DNA from: CAZISM01 sp964541895
Lineage (GTDB): Bacteria; Zhuqueibacterota; Zhuqueibacteria; Residuimicrobiales; Residuimicrobiaceae
Direction: 5' to 3'
DNA length: 33,034 bases
NCBI GenBank assembly: GCA_964541895.1
Contig: CAZISM010000055.1
Span: 1-33,034, forward strand
Each line of letters opens with the position of its first letter. Positions within the stretch are counted from its first letter, which is position 1. The notes under the pieces were generated by a model, which was given only the letters and a program-made list of their open reading frames with translations, was not told the origin of the DNA and ran no database searches. This document shows positions 16,483 through 24,408 of the stretch, in pieces. A program made the position numbers and the translations under genes.

Positions 16483-17203
16483 AACGACAGACAGCTGTAT
16501 TCGCTCTCGCCGACGAATGGTCGAGGCTACGCCTTGCAAGCGACCGTTGGTATTGTTGATCATCGCAGGCCTTTTGGCCGGCAGCGGGCTGCTGCCGGCG
16601 CAGGAAGCCGGCAGCGAAAGGAAGGATCCGGAATACCTGCTGAAAAAGGGTGACAAAATCGCCGTGGTGGTTATGGAACATCCTGAATTCACCCGGGAGA
16701 TACAGATCATGCCGGACGGTACGATCGAATATCCGCTGCTGGGAAATATTTATGTCATTGGATTGATGCCGGCTGAACTGGCGAAATTGATCAAAGACAA
16801 TATCGGGCCGTTCGTGGCCAAGCCGGTGGTGACCGTCTATGTGACACAAATTCACGGCCAAACCATCAACATCATCGGCTATGTGAACAAACCGGGCTCG
16901 TTCCAGATTTTTGAGCCGATCGATATGCTCTCCGCCCTGTCGCTGGCGGGCGGTATAAAGAACGGCGAAAAGATTAAAATCCTGACCCTGATTCGCAAAG
17001 ACGGTCAGGTGTTCCGTTTCACCATGGATGATCTGCTGGCCGGTCAACAGGATACCGAATATGGCATCGACCTGATGATGGAGGTCGGCGATACTCTCAT
17101 CGCTGTCTCTCCCCGCTCTATCAACTGGGGCTTTATCAGTTCCCTGCTCTCCCTGATGGCATTGGGTGTGCAGATATTGATCTATTCGGACAGAACTTCC
17201 TGA
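16472..17203 (+). CDS. Wza-like polysaccharide export protein (Poly_export + SLBB)
   Basis: Outer-membrane or periplasmic conduit component for EPS export, 243 residues. A basic N-terminus and hydrophobic segment (about 24-43, ending LLPAQ-EAG) form a signal peptide without a lipobox cysteine, unlike classical Wza. The Poly_export domain follows: YLLKKGDKIAVVVMEHPEF, MPDGTIEYPLLGNIYVIGL, VVTVYVTQIHGQ (about 54-130). One SLBB domain is next: INIIGYVNKPGSFQIFEP, MLSALSLAGGI (about 131-205). A hydrophobic C-terminal helix (INWGFISSLLSLMALGVQILIY, about 216-238) occupies the position of the Wza pore-forming helix. Wza has more SLBB domains, so this is a short version. The start overlaps the preceding gene by 11 bp, indicating translational coupling; a second possible start is Met16. 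It is the natural partner of the co-polymerase at 3816-6092. Confidence 0.9.
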   Translation: MRNKTTDSCIRSRRRMVEATPCKRPLVLLIIAGLLAGSGLLPAQEAGSERKDPEYLLKKGDKIAVVVMEHPEFTREIQIMPDGTIEYPLLGNIYVIGLMPAELAKLIKDNIGPFVAKPVVTVYVTQIHGQTINIIGYVNKPGSFQIFEPIDMLSALSLAGGIKNGEKIKILTLIRKDGQVFRFTMDDLLAGQQDTEYGIDLMMEVGDTLIAVSPRSINWGFISSLLSLMALGVQILIYSDRTS

Positions 17204-17220
17204 ACGGGACCAGGGCATCC

Positions 17221-18597
17221 ATGTATCTAAAGATGAAAACAGTTCAAGCGATCGTATGGGCGTTTTTGGGATCACTGCCGGGTGTTGCTATCTCCGATCC
17301 ACCGGGAGAGCATGCCCGCACGGAGCGGCCGGCCGCTGTGCAAGGTGATGATCTGCATCCTCCGTTTATTCTTTCCCGTTCACCGGAAAAAAACGCCACC
17401 GCCGTGGCGTTGAATGCAGCGGTCGAGGCGATCATCATCGATGCCGGCAGCGGTGTGGATTCAGCCTCGGTCAGGGTCAGCGTCAACGGCACTGACATTA
17501 CCTCGCGCCTGCAATGGAAAGGGTATGCGGATCAGAACGGTGCCGGCTATGTCGTGCGCTATCGATCAACCGGCTATTTCAGTTTTGGTGAAACCGTGAC
17601 CGTGAGCCTTACCGCGGCGGATCGCGCGGTCCGCCCGAACCTCATGACGGAGCAGTACGTCTTTAGCTGTCTGGAGGACAAGGCGCCGCCTGTGCTGGTG
17701 TACCGATCTCCCGCTCAATATGCTTTTGCCAACACTCCGATTGTACTGGCGCTGCATGATGCCCAATCGGGGGTGGATGCGGCCACCGTCCACCTGGCCG
17801 TGAACGGCGCCAAAGTCAACGGCCTGACGTTCGACGTAGTGGACACTCTATTGATTGCAACCTGGGTGCCGTCGCCCTGGCTTAAACTGAACAGCGTGGT
17901 GAGCGTAGACTATTCGGCAACTGATTTTTTTGGCAACAGCGGACAGGGCCACTTTACATTTTGGGTGGATCCGGATTACAGGGCCCCGGTTATCACTGTG
18001 GAGCCGCCGGCAAACCGTACTGGTACCCTGATTGTGACCGATTCCATCCGGGTCGCCATCACCGATATCGGACTGGGCATCGCATCCGGCTCGTTACGCT
18101 TCGAAATCGATGGGCAGAATCTGTTACTTCGCTGTTCGCTTGCACCGTTGTCGGCCACCGGCCGCACCGACTCTTCAGGATACCGGTTAACATTTCCTGT
18201 AACCGATATTCCCCCGGGCAAGTCGATGACGTGCAGGCTGTATGCGCAGGACGCAGCCATACCGTCCAACCGGCTGGATACGACGTTCGTTGCGCAGATG
18301 GCGATTCGTCCCGAATCGGTTTCCATTGTGCCGCCGCTCATTACTCCCAACGGAGACGGGATAAACGACCGCATGCAGATATTTGCCGACGTGGGCGGGA
18401 CTCTGGAACGGATCCGTATCTACAGCCTTGATAACGAACTGGTGCGGGAACTGGATCCGAGGCCCGATAATCAAAATGCGATGGCCGAATGGGATGGCCG
18501 TGATCGCAACCACCGCATCGTCGCCAATGGAGTCTATATCGTGCAGCTGTGCACCGAAGCCAAGAGTTATCAATGTACCATTACAGTAGCACGATAA
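17221..18597 (+). CDS. Secreted Ig-like protein with gliding-motility/T9SS-type C-terminal domain
   Basis: A 458-residue exported protein with a signal peptide (to about residue 25). Three related beta-sandwich modules follow, marked by SGVDSASVRVSVNGTDI (about 77), SGVDAATVHLAVNGAKV (about 180) and GIASGSLRFEIDGQ (about 285), which look like bacterial Ig-like adhesion modules. The C-terminal 90 residues hold PLITPNGDGINDRMQIFA, then AEWDGRDRNHRIVANGVYIVQL. This resembles the CHU_C/gliding-motility-associated (type B) domain and FlgD-like Ig folds used for type IX export in the FCB group. ATG at 17221 lies 17 bp after the export gene; an alternative start is Met5. The stop overlaps the next gene by 25 bp. 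Probably surface-located; ligand unknown. Confidence 0.82.
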   Translation: MYLKMKTVQAIVWAFLGSLPGVAISDPPGEHARTERPAAVQGDDLHPPFILSRSPEKNATAVALNAAVEAIIIDAGSGVDSASVRVSVNGTDITSRLQWKGYADQNGAGYVVRYRSTGYFSFGETVTVSLTAADRAVRPNLMTEQYVFSCLEDKAPPVLVYRSPAQYAFANTPIVLALHDAQSGVDAATVHLAVNGAKVNGLTFDVVDTLLIATWVPSPWLKLNSVVSVDYSATDFFGNSGQGHFTFWVDPDYRAPVITVEPPANRTGTLIVTDSIRVAITDIGLGIASGSLRFEIDGQNLLLRCSLAPLSATGRTDSSGYRLTFPVTDIPPGKSMTCRLYAQDAAIPSNRLDTTFVAQMAIRPESVSIVPPLITPNGDGINDRMQIFADVGGTLERIRIYSLDNELVRELDPRPDNQNAMAEWDGRDRNHRIVANGVYIVQLCTEAKSYQCTITVAR

Positions 18598-20021
18598 AGG
18601 CGTTGTTACGCCTATTGGCCATGGTCCTGCTGGCAGGTGTGACCATGGTAGAGGCGGCGTTTGAGGCGCGGCCGGGCATACGCGCCGCAGCGATGGGGTA
18701 CGCGCACACGGCTGCCGTTTCAGATGCCTGTGCCGTTTACTGGAATCCAGCCCTGCTGGCCGGATTGTCCGACATAGAGGTGGCCGGGCAGTACAACAAA
18801 TGGATGTATAGCCTGTTGAATAACGATCTGGAACAGCAGTTTATATCTCTGGCTTTGCCGGCAGGAAAATGGGGCACGCTGGGAGTGAACTATGGCGCCT
18901 TTAACAGCCTGCAATACTATGAACAGCGCTATGGCCTGCACTATGGTGTTGCCTTTTTTCGCCAGCGGCTCTATGGTGGCTTTGGCATTGAGGGATTGGA
19001 GTTGGGATATCGCCTGGATCCATATTCGGTGTCTGATCCCTTTTTTGCAGCCTATGGTCAATTTGCCAGGCGATTGAACACCAATTTTGGTTTAGCGCTG
19101 GATGTACACCGACACCTCCGGCTGGCTGTGACGGCGCACCATCTGAATCGTCCCAACCTCGCCCTGCAGACCGATCAATCGGCGCCGTTGCCGCTGTCAG
19201 TAGCCCTGGGCGTATCGGCGCATTGGGCAGCTCTGCAGCTGGCAACGGATTTGGTGTGGAGCGAGGATCGGGCCAGGCCGGCACTCCGCGCCGGTGGCGA
19301 GTGGCAGGTTGCCGACCCGTTGAGAGTTCAACTGGGGTATGGGGATCGATTTCTCAGCGGCGGCCTGAGTGTGACGGCGTTGTTTTATCAATGGGAACGC
19401 CAGGCATTTGAGGAGGTTTTTTCGCGCCAGGTTACAACCACCAGGACGGTGCAGGTCATACTGGAATATGCGTTCCGATATCCCGTCGGCGGCCTGGAGA
19501 GCGATTTCGGCAACCAGTACATCGGATTTCGCATCACCTGCGGCAAGGTCAGAAGCAAAGAACGGGTGAAAACAGAGCGTCGCAACGACGCCCTGTTACC
19601 GGTCACCTCTAAACGAATCAGACGGGTCAACACCCGATTCGATGATGATCGTATTGAGACCAGCCCAAGGGAGCGGCTCAGCTTTCCAAAGGCTGATTCA
19701 TCTTTCGAGAGCTTCCGGCAAAGCCGGGAGCAGCAGAAGCAGCGAATGGATGAGCACCCTGCTGTCGAGGGGTCGGATCTGGAGGCTCTTCTGGAGCCTC
19801 TCAGGACCTTGTTCAAGGACAATGTGGCGGAAGCAGAAAAATATTTACGCAAGGTCGTGGTGGAACGGCCCGAGGTCGCCAATGGCCATTTATATCTGGC
19901 GGCGGTGCTGCTTGCGTCGGGACACTATAAAGAGGCCGGCGAATCATTTGAAAAAGCGTTGTCCATAGATGCGTCCGTCGACAGATATAAAAAATATTTT
20001 GCACCGTTTACTGCAAAATAG
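18573..20021 (+). CDS. PorV/PorQ-like outer-membrane barrel with C-terminal TPR segment
   Basis: A predicted outer-membrane protein of 482 residues. After a signal peptide (ending near VEAA-FEA) comes the signature of the PorV/PorQ/UPF0164 family: RPGIRAAAMGYAHTAAVSD followed by ACAVYWNPALLAGL. About 280 residues of alternating strands follow, as in a 14-strand barrel. Residues about 320-400 are a charged, Arg/Lys/Glu-rich linker (periplasmic, by inference). The last 90 residues form two TPR-like repeats (DNVAEAEKYLRKVVVERP, HYKEAGESFEKALSID). PorV carries type IX cargo to the cell surface, so its place just after two cargo-like genes is suggestive. ATG 18573 is chosen over the upstream GTG at 18549; both overlap the preceding gene. 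The barrel-TPR fusion is unusual for a PorV. Confidence 0.8.
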   Translation: MYHYSSTIKALLRLLAMVLLAGVTMVEAAFEARPGIRAAAMGYAHTAAVSDACAVYWNPALLAGLSDIEVAGQYNKWMYSLLNNDLEQQFISLALPAGKWGTLGVNYGAFNSLQYYEQRYGLHYGVAFFRQRLYGGFGIEGLELGYRLDPYSVSDPFFAAYGQFARRLNTNFGLALDVHRHLRLAVTAHHLNRPNLALQTDQSAPLPLSVALGVSAHWAALQLATDLVWSEDRARPALRAGGEWQVADPLRVQLGYGDRFLSGGLSVTALFYQWERQAFEEVFSRQVTTTRTVQVILEYAFRYPVGGLESDFGNQYIGFRITCGKVRSKERVKTERRNDALLPVTSKRIRRVNTRFDDDRIETSPRERLSFPKADSSFESFRQSREQQKQRMDEHPAVEGSDLEALLEPLRTLFKDNVAEAEKYLRKVVVERPEVANGHLYLAAVLLASGHYKEAGESFEKALSIDASVDRYKKYFAPFTAK

Positions 20022-20066
20022 CTGTCGCAGCACAGATTAAATTACGTTAGTTGTTGAGAGGAGCGG

Positions 20067-20100
20067 GGCCGGCAGGTCTATTCGGGGTATACCTGCGGCC
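20067..20100 (+). promoter_or_regulatory. Leader hairpin directly before the ATPase ribosome binding site
   Basis: GGCC-G-GCAGGT (20067-20077) pairs with ACCTGC-GGCC (20091-20100), a ten-pair stem with one bulged G; inner bases can extend it. It ends two bases before the AAAGGAG at 20102-20108. There is no U-tract, so it is not a terminator. It could stabilise a processed mRNA end or tune translation of the ATPase. Confidence 0.4.
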
Positions 20101-20114
20101 GAAAGGAGAATACT

Positions 20115-21227
20115 ATGAGGGAAGAACAGAGCCATCTGTCGTTTGCTCGTCCCCGTAAACCCGTGTTGCCGCCGGAGCAACTGACCGGTGAACGCCAGGC
20201 GGCGCTGAATCGCAGGCCATCAGCCACTGGTCTGGGCCATCCGGCGTCAGACGGCCGGGAAAAACCGTCTGAAATAGTTACAAAACAGGAGAAACACGGC
20301 AAGTCGGTCGATGGAAAAATGGCCGAATTCAAAGACTTCCGGCCGGCGGGAGGACCTTCTCGGGCCGCTTCCGGATCCGCGTTTGAAAGCTGTCCGGATG
20401 TCCGTTTTTTCTATCCGAGTTATCAGCATATTGAAGGTCTGAACCGCCTCCGCTATGCCTTGACCCGGAACATGAACTATATGTGCCTGCTCACCGGAGA
20501 ATTCGGTTCAGGAAAAACGTTTCTGGCCCGGCTGTTTCTGGATGAACTCTGGCAGGACCGCAACGTGCATTCGGCATATGTTGTGGCCGGCCATCCCATT
20601 GACCAGGAAGCCATGCTGAAAAGCATTATTTCGCAAATTTCTTTTATCCCGGAGCCTTTTCTGCATGGCGACCATGTACGCCTGCAGGACATGCTGAAGG
20701 AATTCCTTCAGCGAACCCGTGCGATCGGCAAGGAAAAACTGGTGCTGGTTGTGGATGAGGTCGAACAGCTGAGTTCCCCGGATCTGCTTTTTCTGCAGAA
20801 CATCACGCAGTCGCGAGGCGCTGCCATTATTCCACTTCTCTGCATCCTTGTCGGCCACAGGAATCTGGAGCGCAAACTGGCAGAATGGCCGCAACTGCAA
20901 TCGCGGATCGGGTTTCGATTTTGTCTCACCGATTTTTCCCGGGCAGACACGCAGGCGTACATTATGCACCGGCTGGCCGTGGCCCATGAATCCATCGCCT
21001 TTGGCAACGAGATCTATGATGTCATCTATTCCGCCACAGGCGGTAATCCGCGACGCCTTGATTTGCTTTGCCGGGTGTTGGTGGATGTTCAGCGGCTGCA
21101 ACCGGCGCGCCGGATGACCGCCGCACAGGTCACACAGATTGCGGCAGACCTGGAGTCGCTGAGCCTGCCGTCACCCGCCGATCAGGAAGCAGCTGAACAA
21201 ACCCCGTTCAAAAGATGGGAAGTATAG
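20115..21227 (+). CDS. ExeA-like AAA ATPase
   Basis: A 370-residue P-loop ATPase of the ExeA/general-secretion AAA_22 type. The first 90 residues are hydrophilic and low in predicted structure. The ATPase core starts at FFYPSYQHIEGLNRLRYAL. Walker A is GEFGSGKT (128-135), Walker B LVLVVDEVE (D214, E215), and a GGNPRRLDLLCRVLV segment near 320 matches the sensor-2 region of the family. There is no C-terminal peptidoglycan-binding domain and no membrane helix, unlike full ExeA, so it is cytoplasmic. Start is firm: AAAGGAG six bases before ATG. ExeA-like ATPases of this short form are known members of exosortase/PEP-CTERM-linked EPS clusters, but no exosortase is in this window. Here it may energise or regulate EPS or cargo assembly; the role is inferred. 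Confidence 0.85.
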   Translation: MREEQSHLSFARPRKPVLPPEQLTGERQAALNRRPSATGLGHPASDGREKPSEIVTKQEKHGKSVDGKMAEFKDFRPAGGPSRAASGSAFESCPDVRFFYPSYQHIEGLNRLRYALTRNMNYMCLLTGEFGSGKTFLARLFLDELWQDRNVHSAYVVAGHPIDQEAMLKSIISQISFIPEPFLHGDHVRLQDMLKEFLQRTRAIGKEKLVLVVDEVEQLSSPDLLFLQNITQSRGAAIIPLLCILVGHRNLERKLAEWPQLQSRIGFRFCLTDFSRADTQAYIMHRLAVAHESIAFGNEIYDVIYSATGGNPRRLDLLCRVLVDVQRLQPARRMTAAQVTQIAADLESLSLPSPADQEAAEQTPFKRWEV

Positions 21228-21322
21228 CCATCCGGCCAGGCCGCAGCACAGGGTGGGATGATACCGGTGAATCAAAGGCTGGTGAAGGAGAAAAGGGGGC
21301 GGTCACAGCGAAAGGAGTAAGA

Positions 21323-22135
21323 ATGAGCTTTTTTAACCAGACGATCAAGAAAACTCTGTCCGCGTTCGGCTACGAACTGCACAAAAGCTCGGAGCCGCAG
21401 GTGCGTTTCAGGAATTTCGAGAACCTCGCGACAGCGTACGAAGTCAGCTTGCATGACGGCCGCGCGCCGCTGCCGGCAAATCCAATGCGTGCTGCATTGA
21501 TGGCGCGCCTTCTTGGCACGCCGCCCGCCGAGGCCTACCATATCGTTCAAGCCCTGGCGCAAACCCGGCATCTGGCCGGGGATGTGTGCGAGTTTGGCGT
21601 CGCCCAGGGTGAGACGTCGGCGCTGATTGCCAGCGAAATCGCCGCCGATACGTCCCGCCGATTTCACCTTTTTGACTCTTTTCAGGGACTGTCCAGACCT
21701 TCGCCTAAAGATGGACTGAAAGATGACATCTATGCGCTGGGTCGTATGGATTCCTATTTCGGCGCCATGTCCTACCCGGAGAAACTGGTGCGCCTGCGCC
21801 TGCGCTCCGTGGGTTTTCCTCGTGCGCGCTATGACATTCACCAAGGGTTTATTGACGACGTATTGCGCTGCGATCAAAATCTTCCCCGCCGGGTCTCTTT
21901 CGCGTATGTGGACTTTGACCTGTACGAACCCATAAGAACCACGCTGGCCTATCTGCATACGGTGACCGCGGCCGGCGCGGTCATCATCGTGGACGATTAT
22001 GACTATTTTTCAACCGGTGTAAAAATGGCGGTGGACGAATTTTTGCAGGAGCTGGACGGCTATACCTGCCGATACGACTGCAAAATTCCTGCTGTCCGGT
22101 TCGGCCATTTTGCCGTTCTGACCCGCACCCTGTAA
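21323..22135 (+). CDS. TylF/MycF-like O-methyltransferase
   Basis: A 270-residue class I SAM-dependent methyltransferase of the macrocin O-methyltransferase (TylF) family, which methylate sugar hydroxyls. Seen: VCEFGVAQGETSALIA (SAM-binding strand and glycine loop, near 95-110), FHLFDSFQGLSRPS (the family's FDSFxG signature), SFAYVDFDLYEPIRTTL and AVIIVDDYDYF (metal-binding aspartates as in MycF), and a C-terminal RFGHFAVLTR. The frame is open further upstream, but ATG 21323 with AAAGGAG five bases before it is clearly the start. It ends the EPS-related plus-strand unit, 95 bp after the ATPase gene. The likely job is methyl decoration of an EPS sugar; the acceptor is unknown. Confidence 0.85.
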   Translation: MSFFNQTIKKTLSAFGYELHKSSEPQVRFRNFENLATAYEVSLHDGRAPLPANPMRAALMARLLGTPPAEAYHIVQALAQTRHLAGDVCEFGVAQGETSALIASEIAADTSRRFHLFDSFQGLSRPSPKDGLKDDIYALGRMDSYFGAMSYPEKLVRLRLRSVGFPRARYDIHQGFIDDVLRCDQNLPRRVSFAYVDFDLYEPIRTTLAYLHTVTAAGAVIIVDDYDYFSTGVKMAVDEFLQELDGYTCRYDCKIPAVRFGHFAVLTRTL

Positions 22136-22176
22136 CGGCACTCCTCCTGCCTGAAAGAATCTGCATCTGCACGTGT

Positions 22177-22202
22177 GAGGAGCGGCTCCGCAGCCGCTCC
22201 TC
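22177..22202. terminator. Perfect 11-bp hairpin after the methyltransferase gene
   Basis: GAGGAGCGGCT (22177-22187) and AGCCGCTCCTC (22192-22202) are exact complements around a four-base CCGC loop, 42 bp after the stop codon. There is no T-run on either side, so it is not a standard intrinsic terminator. It more likely protects the mRNA 3' end or marks a factor-dependent end of unit C. Confidence 0.5.
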
Positions 22203-22212
22203 TCCGGCATAT

Positions 22213-22241
22213 TTGCTATTGTGCGCACTCGGAAAAATACT
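22213..22241 (+). promoter_or_regulatory. Possible sigma-70 promoter of the carbohydrate operon
   Basis: TTGCTA (22213-22218), 17 bases, AATACT (22236-22241): four of six consensus matches in each hexamer at ideal spacing, 65 bp before the first gene of the operon. No -24/-12 element is seen here, so this operon seems controlled separately from the EPS units. Weak on sequence alone. Confidence 0.28.
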
Positions 22242-22306
22242 TACATTCTTATCAAGCAAACGTCACTCCTTCTGACATGGTATCTATCTGCTCCCGGAGT
22301 TGCTGA

Positions 22307-23317
22307 ATGGCTCTGCTCAATGCTGCGATTATCGGTTGCGGCGATATGGGGCGCATGCATGCTCAATGCCTGCAGCAAATCGACGGGGTGAATCCGTATG
22401 CCTTTTGCGATACGGATCTTTCCCGCGCACAATCGCTGCAACGGCAATACGGCGGCCGTTATGCCGCTGCCGACCCTGAAAAGGTCATCCGCGACGACCA
22501 GGTCGACGTGGTCTATATCGCTACCCATACCGCCAGCCATGCGCATCTGTGTGCCATGGCTGCCAGGGCCGGCAAACACCTGCTGATCGAAAAGCCCGTC
22601 GCGCTCACCGCCATGGAGGCCTGGCGCATGGACGAGGTCGTTCAACAGAACGGCATCAAAGCCATGGTGGGGATGAAATTCCGTTTTTACACCATGGCAC
22701 AAAAAATTCGCCGGATGATCCCTTCTCCCTATACGATCTCTGTGCAGGTGACGGATGATCCGTGGCCCGCCGATTTTTGGGCCAACGATCCTCTCCTCGG
22801 CGGCGGCCATGTTATCTCCCAGGGTGTGCACGGAACCGACCTGCTCCACTTTCTCGCCGGCTCCGAGCCGCAGTCGGTTTTTGCAGCCGGCGCCAATTAT
22901 CACCAACCAACCCGTGTGATGGATCACCTCAGCGCCGTGTTCCGCTTCGCCAATAATACGGCCGGCGCCTTTTTGGCGACCGATAGCGGCCGGCCGCCCG
23001 GCATTGGCAAATTCCTGGTCCAGGTCTTTGGCAAAGAGGGCAGCGCCGTGCTGGCTGACCGGCTCACACGATTGTCCTTCCGTGATCCTCAAACAGGCCG
23101 ACAGATCGAGTACAACGGCGATGAAGATGGCTTTATGGAGGAAAACCGCGCATTCGTACGCTGGCTGCACGGGGAGACCGTGGCCGTGCCATCCGTGCGC
23201 GATGGCTGTATTGCGCAAGCCATGATCGATACGGCCATTCGCTCCGCCCATGAGGGCGTCGCCCTGCCGATCAACCTGTTTCCTGATAAAGGCCGGCTGG
23301 ATGGAGTGCGGCAATGA
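22307..23317 (+). CDS. Gfo/Idh/MocA family NAD(P)-dependent oxidoreductase
   Basis: A 336-residue cytoplasmic dehydrogenase acting on a sugar, sugar acid or inositol-like substrate. The Rossmann motif is AAIIGCGDMGRMHAQ (6-20). VDVVYIATHTASHAHLCAMAARAGKHLLIEKPVAL (about 67-101) contains the family EKP signature with the catalytic-site lysine. GGGHVISQGVHGTDLLHFLAG (about 165-185) holds the conserved active-site histidine region of the C-terminal domain. Length is normal. ATG with GGAG seven bases upstream. First gene of the operon. With a lyase and glycosidases downstream, it probably converts a liberated unsaturated or modified sugar; the exact reaction cannot be assigned. Confidence 0.9.
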   Translation: MALLNAAIIGCGDMGRMHAQCLQQIDGVNPYAFCDTDLSRAQSLQRQYGGRYAAADPEKVIRDDQVDVVYIATHTASHAHLCAMAARAGKHLLIEKPVALTAMEAWRMDEVVQQNGIKAMVGMKFRFYTMAQKIRRMIPSPYTISVQVTDDPWPADFWANDPLLGGGHVISQGVHGTDLLHFLAGSEPQSVFAAGANYHQPTRVMDHLSAVFRFANNTAGAFLATDSGRPPGIGKFLVQVFGKEGSAVLADRLTRLSFRDPQTGRQIEYNGDEDGFMEENRAFVRWLHGETVAVPSVRDGCIAQAMIDTAIRSAHEGVALPINLFPDKGRLDGVRQ

Positions 23318-23354
23318 ATCCATTGCTTGAGCCACTAAATCAGGAGCGCGCGGC

Positions 23355-24365
23355 ATGACCCAGCAACAGCTGCATCAGAATTGGGAAGAGCTGCTGCGGC
23401 AAGAGGTGCTGCGCTACCCGGAGCGATCCGGCCGTCTCTGGCACCGTTCCTATGGCTCATCGGAAGAGTATGCAAACTCGGTGGCGTCCAATCGCCAACA
23501 ATGGGCCGCACTGCTCCAACCTCCGGCAGGAACCGAGCCGAGAGGAGATCTCCGCATCGAATCGGTGAACGAACGGGAAAAAAATATCTCCTTTTCGCTG
23601 CATCCCCTGTTGACCCTTGAGGCTCTCTATATGGAGCCTGCGGCCCCGTTTTCACCGCCGTTCCCGCTCGTCCTCTTTCAGCATGGCATCGGCGGCACGG
23701 CCGATATGGTTATGGGACGAAACGACACCGTGCCGGCCGGCTATCATGCGGTCGGCCGTGTGCTGGCCCGGCAGGGCTTTGCCGTTCTGGCGCCCATGGC
23801 TGTTAACGCCTTTCAGGCCCGTGGTCGTATCAATCGCCTGGCCCTGCTGCTGGGCAGCCATATCTGGGCGCTGGAGGTTCAGGCCATTCGATCGCTGCTG
23901 CACAAAGCGGTGCCCTGCCTGGCCGTTGATCCGCAGCGCATAGCCATGTGGGGACTCAGCATGGGCGGCGCTTACACCCTCTATACCATGCCCCTGGAAC
24001 CGATGTTCAGGGCGGGCATCGTTTCCGCCTGGTTCAATCATCGCTGCCATAAAATGGCAGTGGAGGATGCCCGCTACACCTGTTTTTTATCCGTGGATGA
24101 GGAACATGCCTTTCTGCCCGGATTATTGACCGGGTTCTCGGATCAGGATCTGGTTTCGCTGATCTGTCCACGACCACTGCTCATCCAAACCGGCGAGTCC
24201 GATACCATTGCCTGGCCGCCCATGGTGGAGGAAGAGTTGCTGGCGGCCAAACGGCACTATGAGCTGTTGGATTGTTCCGACCACCTCCAGTGGGATCGAT
24301 TTCAGGGCGGCCATGAGGTCCGACTGGAGACCGCCATGGCTTTTCTCAAAAAATGGTTATCATGA
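23355..24365 (+). CDS. Alpha/beta-hydrolase (dienelactone hydrolase/acetyl esterase-like)
   Basis: A 336-residue serine hydrolase without a signal peptide. Seen: oxyanion-hole segment LVLFQHGIGGTADMVMGRND, nucleophile elbow MWGLSMGGAYTLY (Ser near 201), ICPRPLLIQTGESDTIAWPP with a likely catalytic Asp/Glu, and DRFQGGHEVRLE with the catalytic His near 316. An N-terminal extension of about 85 residues before the core is typical of the acetyl-esterase-like branch. ATG with AGGAG eight bases upstream; 37 bp after the oxidoreductase gene. In this operon it most plausibly removes acetyl or other ester groups from imported oligosaccharide. The substrate is inferred from context only. Confidence 0.82.
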   Translation: MTQQQLHQNWEELLRQEVLRYPERSGRLWHRSYGSSEEYANSVASNRQQWAALLQPPAGTEPRGDLRIESVNEREKNISFSLHPLLTLEALYMEPAAPFSPPFPLVLFQHGIGGTADMVMGRNDTVPAGYHAVGRVLARQGFAVLAPMAVNAFQARGRINRLALLLGSHIWALEVQAIRSLLHKAVPCLAVDPQRIAMWGLSMGGAYTLYTMPLEPMFRAGIVSAWFNHRCHKMAVEDARYTCFLSVDEEHAFLPGLLTGFSDQDLVSLICPRPLLIQTGESDTIAWPPMVEEELLAAKRHYELLDCSDHLQWDRFQGGHEVRLETAMAFLKKWLS

Positions 24366-24408
24366 CGATCCTGCCATGCGCCGTCCATTTCGTTAATGAG
24401 GATTTTCA

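Noticed and set aside
21513..21527. TGGCACGCCGCCCGC resembling a sigma-54 core
   Set aside because: Correct GG-to-GC spacing but it lacks the TT of the -12 element and lies inside the methyltransferase coding region.
22203..22217. GGCATATTTGC as a sigma-54 element before the carbohydrate operon
   Set aside because: The GG-to-GC distance is nine bases instead of 12, which sigma-54 does not tolerate.
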